From: Chloroflexota bacterium
GTDB taxonomy: Bacteria > Chloroflexota > Anaerolineae > Anaerolineales > Villigracilaceae
Length of the DNA: 51,297 nucleotides
Assembly (NCBI GenBank): GCA_016191955.1
Contig: JACPVC010000170.1
Span: 1-51,297, forward strand
Direction: 5' to 3'
Part shown: one piece after another, positions 23,683 through 32,055 of the stretch
Position numbering within the stretch: position 1 is the stretch's first letter
Layout of the letters: each line of letters starts with the position of its first letter
Position numbers and translations under genes: made by a program
Notes under the pieces: generated by a model
Databases searched by the model: none
The model's input: only the letters and a program-made list of their open reading frames with translations
What the model was told of the DNA's origin: nothing

Positions 23683-25156
23683 ATACGAGTTGAATCTCCT
23701 CAAGGCTTGGCAGTTTATCCAACCCGGCTTGATGGGCGAGGTCTAAAACAAAGGTACGCAAGTCCGCTTCATGGATGGGATCCAACTCAGGGCGTTGGTA
23801 TGAGGCGAGAATTTCCTTCACACGGATTCTCGCGCGCGCGAATGTATCCATCGAGCCGGATTCGCGCCAGCCGCGCATCGAGTCGCGGTCGATCACTTTG
23901 CCGGGCATGTGCTGTTCCTCGCGGAAGAGCTGCATCGTGATCTTTTGTTTGAGGAAGTCGCCGCCTTTGAAGTTGACGCCTTCGTAAAAACCGGTGGCAA
24001 GCATTTCGGTTTGGACTTTCATGCCGTCGATCATACGCTTTGCCATGGCGATGCCTTCTGCATCGGTGACGAGTTTCTCCGGGCTTTGGCAGAGCAGTGA
24101 GTCTAACATGCCGGAGCCGGAGATCATGTTGATGCCGCTCAACGCGCCGACCAGCACGCCCATGCCGCTTTCGAGTCCGGCTTGCGTGTCGAGCACTTTC
24201 GCTTCGGTCGCGCCGAGGTATGCGTGAGTAGGCAGCCCAAGATGCTTGCCGACTTGCGCATACGAAGAATCGATCATGGCGGTTTCGATGGCGCCGAAGG
24301 GTGTGCCACCTTTGCGCATATCGAAGATCGCGGGTGCGCCGCCCCAAACGATGGGGGAGCCTGCATGTGCAAGTTGATGGATGACGATACCCGAAAGACA
24401 CTCTGCAGCATGTTGTGTGACCGAGCCGAGCAAGGTCACCGGTGACGCCGCCCCAGCCAATGGCATGGAAACGATCTCTGCCGGAACGCCTGCTCGCGCT
24501 AAAACGATTAATTGACCAGCGCCAAAATTGGACCAGATCAACGGCGGCGATGGGCAGACATCGAACACGGCGCGCGGTTTGGTTCTCAGTGCATCACGCC
24601 CGCCGGAGAAGATGGCAAGCATGTCCAGCATGTGATGCACGGTTGTGTTGGAGAACGCGCCTGTGACAATGGGCTTCTTCGAATACAACATGACCAGATA
24701 CAAACGATACAGGTCATGCAGATCTTTTGGTACATCATGACAAACCACCGCGGTCGATTGCGCGTCGTATTGCGGCAGTGACTCCGCGACTTTGAGAACG
24801 CGGATCAGGTCTTCAGATTCGGCGGTCTTGTGTTCGAGCGTATCTGGCAGGAGGACGGAGATACCGGACGAACCGGGGTCAAAGTGAACGGCATCGCCTC
24901 CATACTGGACTTTGGGATTGCCTTCGTAATCGTAGAGTTTGAACTCGTGTGGAACCGTTTCAAGTGCCTTGTGGACAATTTGCTCCGGAATGCGGACGAC
25001 CATATTTTCTTCGTCCACTTGTGCTCCAACGTCGGCGAGAAGTTTCCGGGCTTCGGCGTTCTGCACTTTGATGCCGGGCTTCAACAAGAGCTGACAAGCC
25101 TCTTCGATGATGCGCGAGACTAATGCCTGGTCGAGCAGGGATAGTTTGGGTTTCAT
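23681..25156 (-). CDS. MttB-family methyltransferase, tandem copy A
   Basis: 491 residues, AGGAGG site upstream. A full-length member of the non-pyrrolysine MttB group, with no internal amber codon. It is strikingly similar along its length to copy B immediately upstream (shared VHFDPGSSGI, LPQYDAQSTAV, CHDVPKD, YRLYL, KKPIVTGAF, NMISGSGMLD, GGDFLKQKITM). The pair is therefore a tandem duplication that has diverged. Expected reaction: transfer of a methyl group from a quaternary amine to the Co(I) corrinoid protein encoded at 28566. Substrate unknown. Confidence 0.9.
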   Translation of the reverse strand: MKPKLSLLDQALVSRIIEEACQLLLKPGIKVQNAEARKLLADVGAQVDEENMVVRIPEQIVHKALETVPHEFKLYDYEGNPKVQYGGDAVHFDPGSSGISVLLPDTLEHKTAESEDLIRVLKVAESLPQYDAQSTAVVCHDVPKDLHDLYRLYLVMLYSKKPIVTGAFSNTTVHHMLDMLAIFSGGRDALRTKPRAVFDVCPSPPLIWSNFGAGQLIVLARAGVPAEIVSMPLAGAASPVTLLGSVTQHAAECLSGIVIHQLAHAGSPIVWGGAPAIFDMRKGGTPFGAIETAMIDSSYAQVGKHLGLPTHAYLGATEAKVLDTQAGLESGMGVLVGALSGINMISGSGMLDSLLCQSPEKLVTDAEGIAMAKRMIDGMKVQTEMLATGFYEGVNFKGGDFLKQKITMQLFREEQHMPGKVIDRDSMRGWRESGSMDTFARARIRVKEILASYQRPELDPIHEADLRTFVLDLAHQAGLDKLPSLEEIQLV

Positions 25157-25162
25157 GATATG

Positions 25163-25248
25163 CCTCCTGGGTGAGATATGAGTAATGAGAGACGAGTAAC
25201 GAGTTCTTGCTCGTTACTTATTACTCGTTACTTTTTTTATCCCAGGAG
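25163..25248. repeat. Inverted repeat with ACGAGTAACGAG arms between the tandem MttB genes
   Basis: Outer arms CCTCCTGGG (25163-25171) / CCCAGGAGG (25240-25248). Inner arms GAGTAATGAGAGACGAGTAA and CTCGTTACTTATTACTCGTT. The outer left arm doubles as the ribosome site of copy A. Confidence 0.75.
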
Positions 25249-25255
25249 GAGCAAG

Positions 25256-26734
25256 TCACGCAGTCTGATATTCTTCCAGCCTGGGTAATTCTTCGAGACC
25301 GGCTTTTTGGGAGAGGTCAAGCATAAAGGCGTTGAGTCGCTCCACTTGGGCAGGATCAATTTCAGGTCGGGTGTAGGAGGCGAGCAATTCCTTCACGCGC
25401 AGTTTGGCTCTGCCGAAGGCATCCAACGAGCCGGCTTCCTTCCAAACGCGAGTCGAGTCGCGGTCGATGATGCTGCTGGGAAGGTGCTGTTCCTCGCGGA
25501 AGAGCTTCATGGTGATCTTTTGCTTGAGGAAGTCGCCGCCTTTGAAGTTGATCTTATCGTCGTAGAAGCCAGTAGCGAGCGTGTCGGTGTGCTGCTGGAC
25601 GCCCTTGACCATGCGTTTTGCCATGGCGATGCCTTCGGCGTCAATGACGAGTTTCTCCGCGCTGTGACAAGCCAGGAAGTCCAACATGCCGGAGCCGGAG
25701 ATCATGTTGATGCCGCTCAACGCGCCAACCATGGCGCTGATGCCGCTTTCGAGACCGGCTTGCGCATCCACTAGTTTGGAATCCGTTGCGCCGAGGTAGG
25801 TATGCGTAGGCATGTTGAGGGTCTTGGCGACTTGTGCATAAGAACAATCGAGCATGGCGGTTTCGACGGCGCCCATGGGAGTCGCGCCTTTGCGCATGTC
25901 GAATATCGCTGCCGCGCCGCCCCATACGATAGGCGAACCGGCTTGTGCAAGTTGATGAATGACGATGCCCGCGAAGCATTCGGCAGTGTGCTGAGTGACC
26001 GTGCCAAGCATGGTCACCGGAGCCGCTGCACCCGAAAGCGGCACAGAGACGATTTCCGCCGGGATGCCAGACTTGGCGAGCGCGATCAAATTCCCCGCGC
26101 CGAAATTGCTCCAAATGAGCGGCGGGGCAGGGCACACGTCGAAGATGGCGCGCGGTTTTTCGCGGGCGGCTTCGGGGCTGCCCGCAAAGAGCGCCAGCAT
26201 GTCGATCATTTCCTGCACGGTCTTGTTCGTGAAAGCCCCGGTGACGATGGGCTTCTTTGAATAAAGCAGAGCAAGATACAGGCGGTAGGAATCTTGAATG
26301 TCTTTCGGAACGTCGTGGCAGATAACCGCCGTGGATTGAGCGTCGTATTGGGGAAGTTGTTCGGCAACTTTGATGAGGCGCAGAAGATGTTCGGTTTCAG
26401 TGGTATCGTGTTCGAGCGTTTCCGGGTTGAGTATGGCAATACCGGAGGAACCCGGGTCGAAGTGAACAGAGTCGCCGCCGTAGTGAACGACAGGGTTGCC
26501 ATCGTAATCATATAAATAAAAATCTCGCGGCACACTTTCCAATGCCTTGTGGACAAGCGCAGCGGGAATGCCTACAACGTTATTGTCGGGGTACATGATC
26601 GCGCCCGCAGACGCGAGCAATTCCCGCGCTTCAGGGTTTTGCACCTTGACGCCGGGACAGCGGAGAAGCTCATAGGCTTCTTCCAGAATTCTGGCGACGA
26701 TTTCATCGCTGAGCAGGGTGAGTTTGGGTTGCAT
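25256..26734 (-). CDS. MttB-family methyltransferase, tandem copy B
   Basis: 492 residues, AGAGGTG site upstream. Same family and architecture as copy A, from which it differs by scattered substitutions and no large gaps. It has no in-frame amber codon. Retention of both copies with intact frames suggests different substrate preferences or dosage demand. Family members of this kind demethylate glycine betaine, proline betaine, carnitine or related compounds; which one applies here cannot be read from sequence. Confidence 0.9.
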   Translation of the reverse strand: MQPKLTLLSDEIVARILEEAYELLRCPGVKVQNPEARELLASAGAIMYPDNNVVGIPAALVHKALESVPRDFYLYDYDGNPVVHYGGDSVHFDPGSSGIAILNPETLEHDTTETEHLLRLIKVAEQLPQYDAQSTAVICHDVPKDIQDSYRLYLALLYSKKPIVTGAFTNKTVQEMIDMLALFAGSPEAAREKPRAIFDVCPAPPLIWSNFGAGNLIALAKSGIPAEIVSVPLSGAAAPVTMLGTVTQHTAECFAGIVIHQLAQAGSPIVWGGAAAIFDMRKGATPMGAVETAMLDCSYAQVAKTLNMPTHTYLGATDSKLVDAQAGLESGISAMVGALSGINMISGSGMLDFLACHSAEKLVIDAEGIAMAKRMVKGVQQHTDTLATGFYDDKINFKGGDFLKQKITMKLFREEQHLPSSIIDRDSTRVWKEAGSLDAFGRAKLRVKELLASYTRPEIDPAQVERLNAFMLDLSQKAGLEELPRLEEYQTA

Positions 26735-26790
26735 GGGACACCTCTAATTTGGGTACACATCTCTTTGGCGAAGAGAGTTTCTGTATATCC

Positions 26791-26911
26791 GATGGTCGAG
26801 TAGGCGGCATGTTCGTCGCCGCCGTATCGAGACCATCATGATTACAAAGGATTTTTCATTAACTGGTGGTTTCGATACGCCCCGCAAAGAGCGCGGGGCT
26901 ACTCAACCACC
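26791..26911. repeat. Double-hairpin repeat (GGTNGAGTAG family), copy 2
   Basis: First hairpin GATGGTC ... GACCATC with a GCGGC/GCCGC inner stem; second GGTGGTT ... AACCACC with a GCCCCGC/GCGGGGC inner stem. Conserved GAGTAG and GTATCGA / CGATAC boxes as in the copies at 4926 and 28416. Confidence 0.9.
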
Positions 26912-26915
26912 GGGT

Positions 26916-28370
26916 TTACTTCTTTTCTACAGACTTGATGATCCGTTCGAACTCTTTGCTTATCTTTTCATCCAGCGGATCGGGCTGGTGTTCTTTCAAT
27001 ATCTTTTTCGCCTTGGCAGTTGCCCAATCGCGCGCGTCGTCTTTTTTATCTTCCCACAGAGTGTACGGACGGCGGTCGAGGAATTGGGGCATGAACAGGT
27101 CGCGGGTGTGATTGCGGGTGTGCTTTTGTGCGAGGAAGTGACCACCGGGTCCGACCGAGGCGATGGAGTCCATTGCCAGGGTTTCTTCGTCCACGACGAT
27201 GCCTTGCATCATTTTGTGGATGATGGAGAAGATCTCACAATCCATCATCATCTCGGCATACGACCAGATGCGGCTGCCGTGTAAAAATCCGCAGCCCAAC
27301 AGCATATCGGACATGACCACGCTTGCCATGAAGGTTGAGAGACCGCCTTCGAGACCGGCTTGCCAATTCGGTTCTTTTGCGCCAGTGGCGAAGGAACCCA
27401 TTGAGAGTGGGATGTTATAAAAATCTGAAAGTGCGTTGACGGCTGCGCCGAAGAGGAAGTCTTCCGGTCCGCCGCCGGTGTAGGCGCCGGAGCGCGGGTC
27501 GGTGGCGGTCAATGCTGCGGCGTAGAAAACCGGAGCACCTGGATATGCCAGTTGTAAAAGGGCAGTAGCGGCGACTACTTCCGCGTTGCCAACGGCGAGA
27601 GTTCCAGCCATGGTAGCGGGTCCGGTCGTGAGACAGGAGGACATGGTCATAAAGCCGGTCGGCACTCCGTATTCAGCGGCGATTAAGGCTGCGTCGAGTG
27701 AACCGCCGTCGTGGCCGAGTGGAGGCGCGGTACACTGCATCAAAGAAAGCATTGGGCGTTCGCGCAGTTTATCCTTGCCGCCTGCCAGGATCTCCAACAT
27801 TTCCATCGAAGCTTTGGCTTCTTCCACGTTGTAAATGGACTCGGTCTGCACGTGTTTGGTGGAATTTTCCCAAACGGCTTTCAGTTCGTGCAGCCCGCGC
27901 GCTTCGGCGGGTGTATCCTGTGCGGAGACGGGCACCCAATGGAAAGCGACTTCTTCGGTGGCGTCGGCAACTCTGGAGATGTCGCGCACGTCCTGCAATT
28001 CGGTAGTGCGTTTCTCGCCGGTGTTGATATCGATGACTTCGACGCCGCATCCATCCGTGCCAAGGCAGACATGATTGCCATCGAGCGGCAAGTCTTGCTG
28101 CGGGTCGCGCGCGGCGAGGACATACTTGGGCGGACATTGCTTCAACGCGTCTTCGATCAGATACGGCTTGACCTTGACGATCTTCTTGTCGTGGTTCACA
28201 TCCGCGCCGACGGCTTCCCAAATTTCCAGCGCGCGCTTTGACGGGAAGCGGATGCCGACATTCTCAATGATGTTCAGCGTCGCTTCGTGGATTTTGATAA
28301 TTTCTTCTTTAGTCAGCACCTCAAGTTTTATCTTGGGGTCGCTGATGGTCTTTATTTTTTTATGAGACAT
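26916..28370 (-). CDS. MttB-family methyltransferase, copy nearest the corrinoid gene
   Basis: 484 residues, GGGAGGG site upstream. Non-pyrrolysine MttB-family protein (KEEIIKIHEATLNIIENVGIRF opening, DGCGVEVIDINTGEKR, GPATMAGTLAVGNAEVVAATALLQLA). It is only moderately like the tandem pair and differs from the copy at 19598, so the window has at least three sub-types. Its position directly after the corrinoid-protein gene is the classic order for a cognate pair. A double-hairpin repeat separates it from each neighbour, which may segment the operon. Substrate unknown. Confidence 0.9.
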   Translation of the reverse strand: MSHKKIKTISDPKIKLEVLTKEEIIKIHEATLNIIENVGIRFPSKRALEIWEAVGADVNHDKKIVKVKPYLIEDALKQCPPKYVLAARDPQQDLPLDGNHVCLGTDGCGVEVIDINTGEKRTTELQDVRDISRVADATEEVAFHWVPVSAQDTPAEARGLHELKAVWENSTKHVQTESIYNVEEAKASMEMLEILAGGKDKLRERPMLSLMQCTAPPLGHDGGSLDAALIAAEYGVPTGFMTMSSCLTTGPATMAGTLAVGNAEVVAATALLQLAYPGAPVFYAAALTATDPRSGAYTGGGPEDFLFGAAVNALSDFYNIPLSMGSFATGAKEPNWQAGLEGGLSTFMASVVMSDMLLGCGFLHGSRIWSYAEMMMDCEIFSIIHKMMQGIVVDEETLAMDSIASVGPGGHFLAQKHTRNHTRDLFMPQFLDRRPYTLWEDKKDDARDWATAKAKKILKEHQPDPLDEKISKEFERIIKSVEKK

Positions 28371-28415
28371 AGAAGCCCTCCCAGGCTATGCCTCTCTCTT
28401 CTCTCTGATTACTCC

Positions 28416-28555
28416 GGTGGTCGAGTAGCCCTGAGCGGTTTTGCGAAGGGCGTACCGAGACCACCACGTTTACAAATAACTTTTGTTTTATATTCCGTGA
28501 TGGTCTCGATACGCGCGAGAAGAGCACTCGCGCTACTCGACCATCGGCGTTTATA
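28416..28555. repeat. Double-hairpin repeat (GGTNGAGTAG family), copy 3
   Basis: First hairpin GGTGGTC ... GACCACC with a CCCT/AGGG inner stem; second GATGGTC ... GACCATC with a GCGCGAG/CTCGCGC inner stem. The paired arms differ from the other copies yet stay complementary. Confidence 0.9.
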
Positions 28556-28565
28556 AATTACGATG

Positions 28566-29225
28566 TTACGCCTTCCCAACCAATTCCTTTGCCAACTTCA
28601 CTGCGCCAACGGCATCTTCCGAGGTGCCGTCTGCTTTGATCTTGGTCGCCCAGTCACGGGTGATCGGCGCGCCGCCGACCATCACTTTGATGCGCGGGCG
28701 CAGGTTTTCTTTATCCAGTTCCTCGATCAACTCGCGCTGACGCACCATGGTCGTAGTGAGCAATGCGCTGAGACCGATGATGCTTGCGTTGATTTCCAGC
28801 GCTTTGCCGATGATCTTCTCCGCGGGCTGATCCACGCCGAGGTCGGTCACTTCGAAACCGGAGGCGCTCAGCATCGTGCCGACGAGTGTTTTACCGATCT
28901 CATGAATATCGCCTTCGACAGTCGCGAGAACGACACGTCCCATCGTTTCGCGGGCTTCACCGAGTTTGAGCAATTCCGGCTCAAGCGTGGCGACTGCGGC
29001 TTTCATCGCTTCGCCCGCCATTACCAATTCCGGCAGGAAGGCTTCTCCCAACCCGAACTGATCGCCGATGTAGTTCACGCCCACCACGAATCCTTTTGTG
29101 ATGGCATCCAACGGCGGCATATTAATTGCAATCGCTTTTTGAGCAAGTTCAACAGAAATATCCGAGTCCCCATCAATGATGCTTTGCGCCATATCCTTAT
29201 ATAATTTCTCGATATCTTCCGACAT
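28566..29225 (-). CDS. Corrinoid (methyl-B12) carrier protein, MtbC/MttC-like
   Basis: 219 residues. A helical N-terminal cap (about 1-90, with AFLPELVMAGEAMK) precedes a B12-binding domain with the base-off motif D106-x-H108-x-x-G111 (EGDIHEIGK), then SALLTTTM and MVGGAPIT. His108 is the expected lower cobalt ligand. It carries a methyl group from an MttB-type enzyme to the methyltetrahydrofolate methyltransferase. It is the only corrinoid protein in the window, so all four MttB homologs may share it. It begins 12 nt after the regulator stop, with a GGAGG site, indicating co-transcription. No corrinoid reactivase (RamA) is seen nearby. Confidence 0.93.
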   Translation of the reverse strand: MSEDIEKLYKDMAQSIIDGDSDISVELAQKAIAINMPPLDAITKGFVVGVNYIGDQFGLGEAFLPELVMAGEAMKAAVATLEPELLKLGEARETMGRVVLATVEGDIHEIGKTLVGTMLSASGFEVTDLGVDQPAEKIIGKALEINASIIGLSALLTTTMVRQRELIEELDKENLRPRIKVMVGGAPITRDWATKIKADGTSEDAVGAVKLAKELVGKA

Positions 29226-29237
29226 ACTGCCTCCAGG

Positions 29238-29981
29238 TTACTTAGGTTTTTTGATCAAGTGTGAAACTTGTTTTTCTTTTTCTCTCAATGACTTTGCGGG
29301 GATGTTGCGATACAGTTCCAGCCATCTGCCCGATTCCATCACATGCTCAAGCGAAACCTTGACTGCCAGGTCCGGGTCATGTTTCTTGAACGCCTCCAGA
29401 ATTGCGGAATGCTCATCATGGGTTTGTGCCACGCTGCTTGAAACCAACTCCGGTTTGCGATAAAGCGCTTCGTACAAGAGCCAATCTGGGAACGCGTTCG
29501 AGACGATGGCATACAACTGGATCAAGAGATTATTTCCCGAAGCCTCCGCAATCGCAGCATGGAACTCGCGGCTTAACTGGCGCTCCTGCGGCATCTCACT
29601 CAACTCAACATGCCGATCCATTTCTGCCATGATCGCTTCAAGCTCCGCGAGTTGCTCAGGTGTGATGTTCAGCGCCGTTTCCCGTGCGATCATCGCTTCG
29701 AGAAACAGACGCATTCCATATGCTTCCACCACGTCTTTTTCAGACATCTCGCGTACGCGTACGCCACGGTATGGCACACGCTCCGCAATGCCTTTTGCAA
29801 CCAATAAATCCAACGCCTCGCGCACAGGAGTCATGCTGACGCCCATTTGGCTGGCGATCTCTTCCTGCCGCAGCCATTCACCGGTGGCATACTTGCCCGC
29901 AATGATCTGGCGATGCAGCGCATCGTAGATTTCTTCCTTGAGGGGTTTGTGGGTGAGTTCTTTTCCGAGTATTGACGCCAT
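29238..29981 (-). CDS. GntR-family transcriptional regulator (FCD subfamily)
   Basis: 247 residues. The N-terminal winged helix (about 10-75) shows LKEEIYDALHRQIIAGKYATG, EEIASQMGVSMTPVREAL and the wing GVRVREMS. The C-terminal FCD helical bundle (about 85-225) has metal/ligand residues in DRHVELS..., EFHAAIAEASGN and DEHSAIL, typical of regulators sensing small carboxylates or amino acids. It is the first gene of the minus-strand cluster and so likely regulates itself and the methyltransferase genes. It has no ribosome site; a TATAAT box lies 8 nt before the ATG. An AT-rich palindromic stretch around 29983-30002 could be its operator. Confidence 0.92.
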   Translation of the reverse strand: MASILGKELTHKPLKEEIYDALHRQIIAGKYATGEWLRQEEIASQMGVSMTPVREALDLLVAKGIAERVPYRGVRVREMSEKDVVEAYGMRLFLEAMIARETALNITPEQLAELEAIMAEMDRHVELSEMPQERQLSREFHAAIAEASGNNLLIQLYAIVSNAFPDWLLYEALYRKPELVSSSVAQTHDEHSAILEAFKKHDPDLAVKVSLEHVMESGRWLELYRNIPAKSLREKEKQVSHLIKKPK

Positions 29982-29989
29982 GATTGTAC

Positions 29990-29995
29990 ATTATA
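29990..29995 (-). promoter_or_regulatory. TATAAT box 8 nt before the GntR gene
   Basis: On the minus strand TATAAT is followed by GTACAATC and then ATG. No Shine-Dalgarno is present, suggesting a leaderless transcript. The box sits within AT-rich near-palindromic sequence (GATTATATATAATGTACAAT), a possible autoregulatory operator. Confidence 0.55.
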
Positions 29996-30142
29996 TATAA
30001 TCCTGCCTGATTTCGGAAGTGCCTCATGTCACTAAAACACATCTGGTTTTACCGTTTTTAATGGAAGAACCTTTTCGAACACAAAGTATACAAAGATCAT
30101 GACACTGCGCCGCGCCAATTCCAGGGAAAAAGCAAAACCTCA

Positions 30143-30209
30143 GCCGCGAATTTCACGAATTTTCACGAACTGGTTATTAAAATCCGTGTGAATTCGCGAA
30201 ATTCGCGGC
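30143..30209. repeat. GCCGCGAATTT inverted repeat, copy 1
   Basis: GCCGCGAATTTCACGAATTT on the left pairs with AAATTCGCGGC at the right end. The rest of the 384-nt divergent gap (29982-30365) holds a second weak inverted repeat built of ACACAAAGTA / TACTTTGTGT. I saw nothing coding in it. Confidence 0.85.
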
Positions 30210-30365
30210 AAAATGCTTTGGCTCTGAGGTTTTGAATAACATATCCGGACTTGTGGATAATCCCAGTTTTTTCCCCTTGTGTACTTTGTGTCCTTCGTGT
30301 TTAGGCTCTTCCCCTTTAATTACGGAGCGCCTACATTCGGTTATACTCGTCATATCGGAGCATAC

Positions 30366-32036
30366 ATGTCAGAGTTTGATCTATCCCTCTTGAAACCTGC
30401 GCTCGAAAAATATATTTCCATGGGCCGCCCGGGGCTTTTGCCAGCCCTGCACGCGGCTCAAAATATTTATGGCTGGCTATCAGAACCTGTTGCCGCTGAG
30501 GTCGCCAAAGCCCTTCGTGTTCCGCTTGCGGATGTTCACGGCGTCATCGAGTTCTACGCCATGTATTACAACAAGCCCACTGGCAAAAATGTGATCCGTG
30601 TCTGTGCCGACCCGGCCTGCGGATTACGCGATGCGGATGGACTCTTGAAAAAGCTTTGCCGTGAATTCGATGTAAACCCGCATCAGACTCACCCGGAGCT
30701 GGATCTAACTATCGAGCCGAGTCCATGCCTTGGGCTGTGTGACCAGGTCCCGGCGATGCTGGTGATGAAAGGCAATCACGCCATCGAAGATTTCGGCGTG
30801 GATGAAGCCTTCCGCCCAATTTCACCCGTTGGCGGAACGCTCCGCATGCTTACAAAAAACTGCGGCGGCGAGACAACCTCCCTGAAAAAGTATGGCGAAT
30901 ACTCTGCCTTGAAAAAAGCAAAAGCCATGAGCCGCGAAGAGGTTGTGAATGAGATCAAAGCTTCCGGCTTGGTAGGGCGAGGCGGCGCAGCATTCCCGAC
31001 AGGCGTCAAATGGGAAGGCGCGCTCAAGGCGGAGGGAGATGCCAAATACGTCATCTGCAATGCGGATGAATCCGAGCCGGGCACATTCAAAGACCGTATC
31101 CTCATGCTTGACGATCCGCATATGACAATCGAAGGCATGTGCATCGCGGCGTATGCCATTGGCGCGACCAAAGGTTATATCTACATCCGCGGGGAGTATC
31201 CATACATCGTCCCCGCCTTGGAAAATGCGATCAACGAAGCCAAAGAAGCTGGCTATCTCGAAGACCTCGATATTGAAGTTCGCGTCGGCGCGGGCGCCTA
31301 CATTTGTGGCGAGGAGACCGCGCTGTTCGAATCGATCGAAGGGAAGCGCGGTTTTCCGCGTGTGAAGCCGCCCTTCCCGACGACGTATGGCGTGTTCGGC
31401 AAACCGACCGTCATCAACAATGTCGAAACGCTTTGCAATGTGCCGCTCATTATTTCAATGGGCTCAGCAGAATATCGCAAGATCGGCACGGAAAAATCAC
31501 CTGGACCGAAATTATTCTGCGTTTCAGGTGACGTGGTCAAGCCGGGTTTGTATGAAGTTGCGTTCGGTGCGACGTTGCGTGACGTGCTGGACATGGCAGG
31601 CAGCGTAGCGAGCGGAAAGAATCTCAAATCCGTTTTATTTGGCGGCGCGGCGGGAGCCTTCGCCACATCCGAACATCTCGATGTGAAAATGACCTTCGAA
31701 GATTTGCGCGCTGCCGGTCTTCCGCTTGGTTCTGGCGTCGTCATGGTCTTCGACGATACCCGCGACATGCGTGACGTGCTAAAGCGACTGGGTCATTTCT
31801 TCGCACATGAATCCTGCGGCAAATGCTATCCCTGCCAAATGGGAACCCAACGTCAAAGGGAAATTCTCGACCGCGTGGCAGATGGAAACGTTCAAGACGG
31901 CGATTTTGTCCGCCTGCAAGATGTTGGCTGGACGATGACGGACGCGTCCCTGTGTGGTTTGGGGCAGACAGCTGCCAGTGCAGTTTTATCTGCAATGAAT
32001 TTATGGCCCGAATTATTTGGGGCCGATAATAACTAG
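30366..32036 (+). CDS. Fused NuoE-NuoF-like subunit (diaphorase) of an NAD-linked formate dehydrogenase
   Basis: 556 residues from ATG 30366 (CGGAGC site); a longer frame from 30279 is non-conserved in look. Residues 1-150 form a NuoE-like thioredoxin fold with [2Fe-2S] ligands C80, C85, C121 and C125. Residues about 170-556 are NuoF: FMN/NAD site GRGGAAF (204-210) and NADESEPGT (232-240), an SLBB segment, and a [4Fe-4S] with C484, C487, C490 and C530. It should pass electrons between NAD(H) and the Fe-S subunits encoded downstream. Such fusions occur in soluble NAD-reducing hydrogenases and formate dehydrogenases; the FdhA gene at 34629 points to the latter. Confidence 0.92.
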   Translation: MSEFDLSLLKPALEKYISMGRPGLLPALHAAQNIYGWLSEPVAAEVAKALRVPLADVHGVIEFYAMYYNKPTGKNVIRVCADPACGLRDADGLLKKLCREFDVNPHQTHPELDLTIEPSPCLGLCDQVPAMLVMKGNHAIEDFGVDEAFRPISPVGGTLRMLTKNCGGETTSLKKYGEYSALKKAKAMSREEVVNEIKASGLVGRGGAAFPTGVKWEGALKAEGDAKYVICNADESEPGTFKDRILMLDDPHMTIEGMCIAAYAIGATKGYIYIRGEYPYIVPALENAINEAKEAGYLEDLDIEVRVGAGAYICGEETALFESIEGKRGFPRVKPPFPTTYGVFGKPTVINNVETLCNVPLIISMGSAEYRKIGTEKSPGPKLFCVSGDVVKPGLYEVAFGATLRDVLDMAGSVASGKNLKSVLFGGAAGAFATSEHLDVKMTFEDLRAAGLPLGSGVVMVFDDTRDMRDVLKRLGHFFAHESCGKCYPCQMGTQRQREILDRVADGNVQDGDFVRLQDVGWTMTDASLCGLGQTAASAVLSAMNLWPELFGADNN

Positions 32037-32055
32037 GATGGGAGAAAAATAGATC

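Noticed and set aside
23681..26734. Long open frames opposite the tandem MttB genes
   Set aside because: They are antisense shadows of GC-rich coding sequence, without ribosome sites or recognisable domains.
19598..28370. Pyrrolysine-dependent trimethylamine methyltransferases
   Set aside because: All four MttB-family frames are full length without an internal amber codon, and no PylS or pyrrolysine tRNA gene is in view, so they belong to the non-pyrrolysine group.
29982..30365. Cobalamin riboswitch upstream of the corrinoid-dependent genes
   Set aside because: I could not find the conserved B12-box-like sequence; the gap is explained by inverted repeats and a possible GntR operator.
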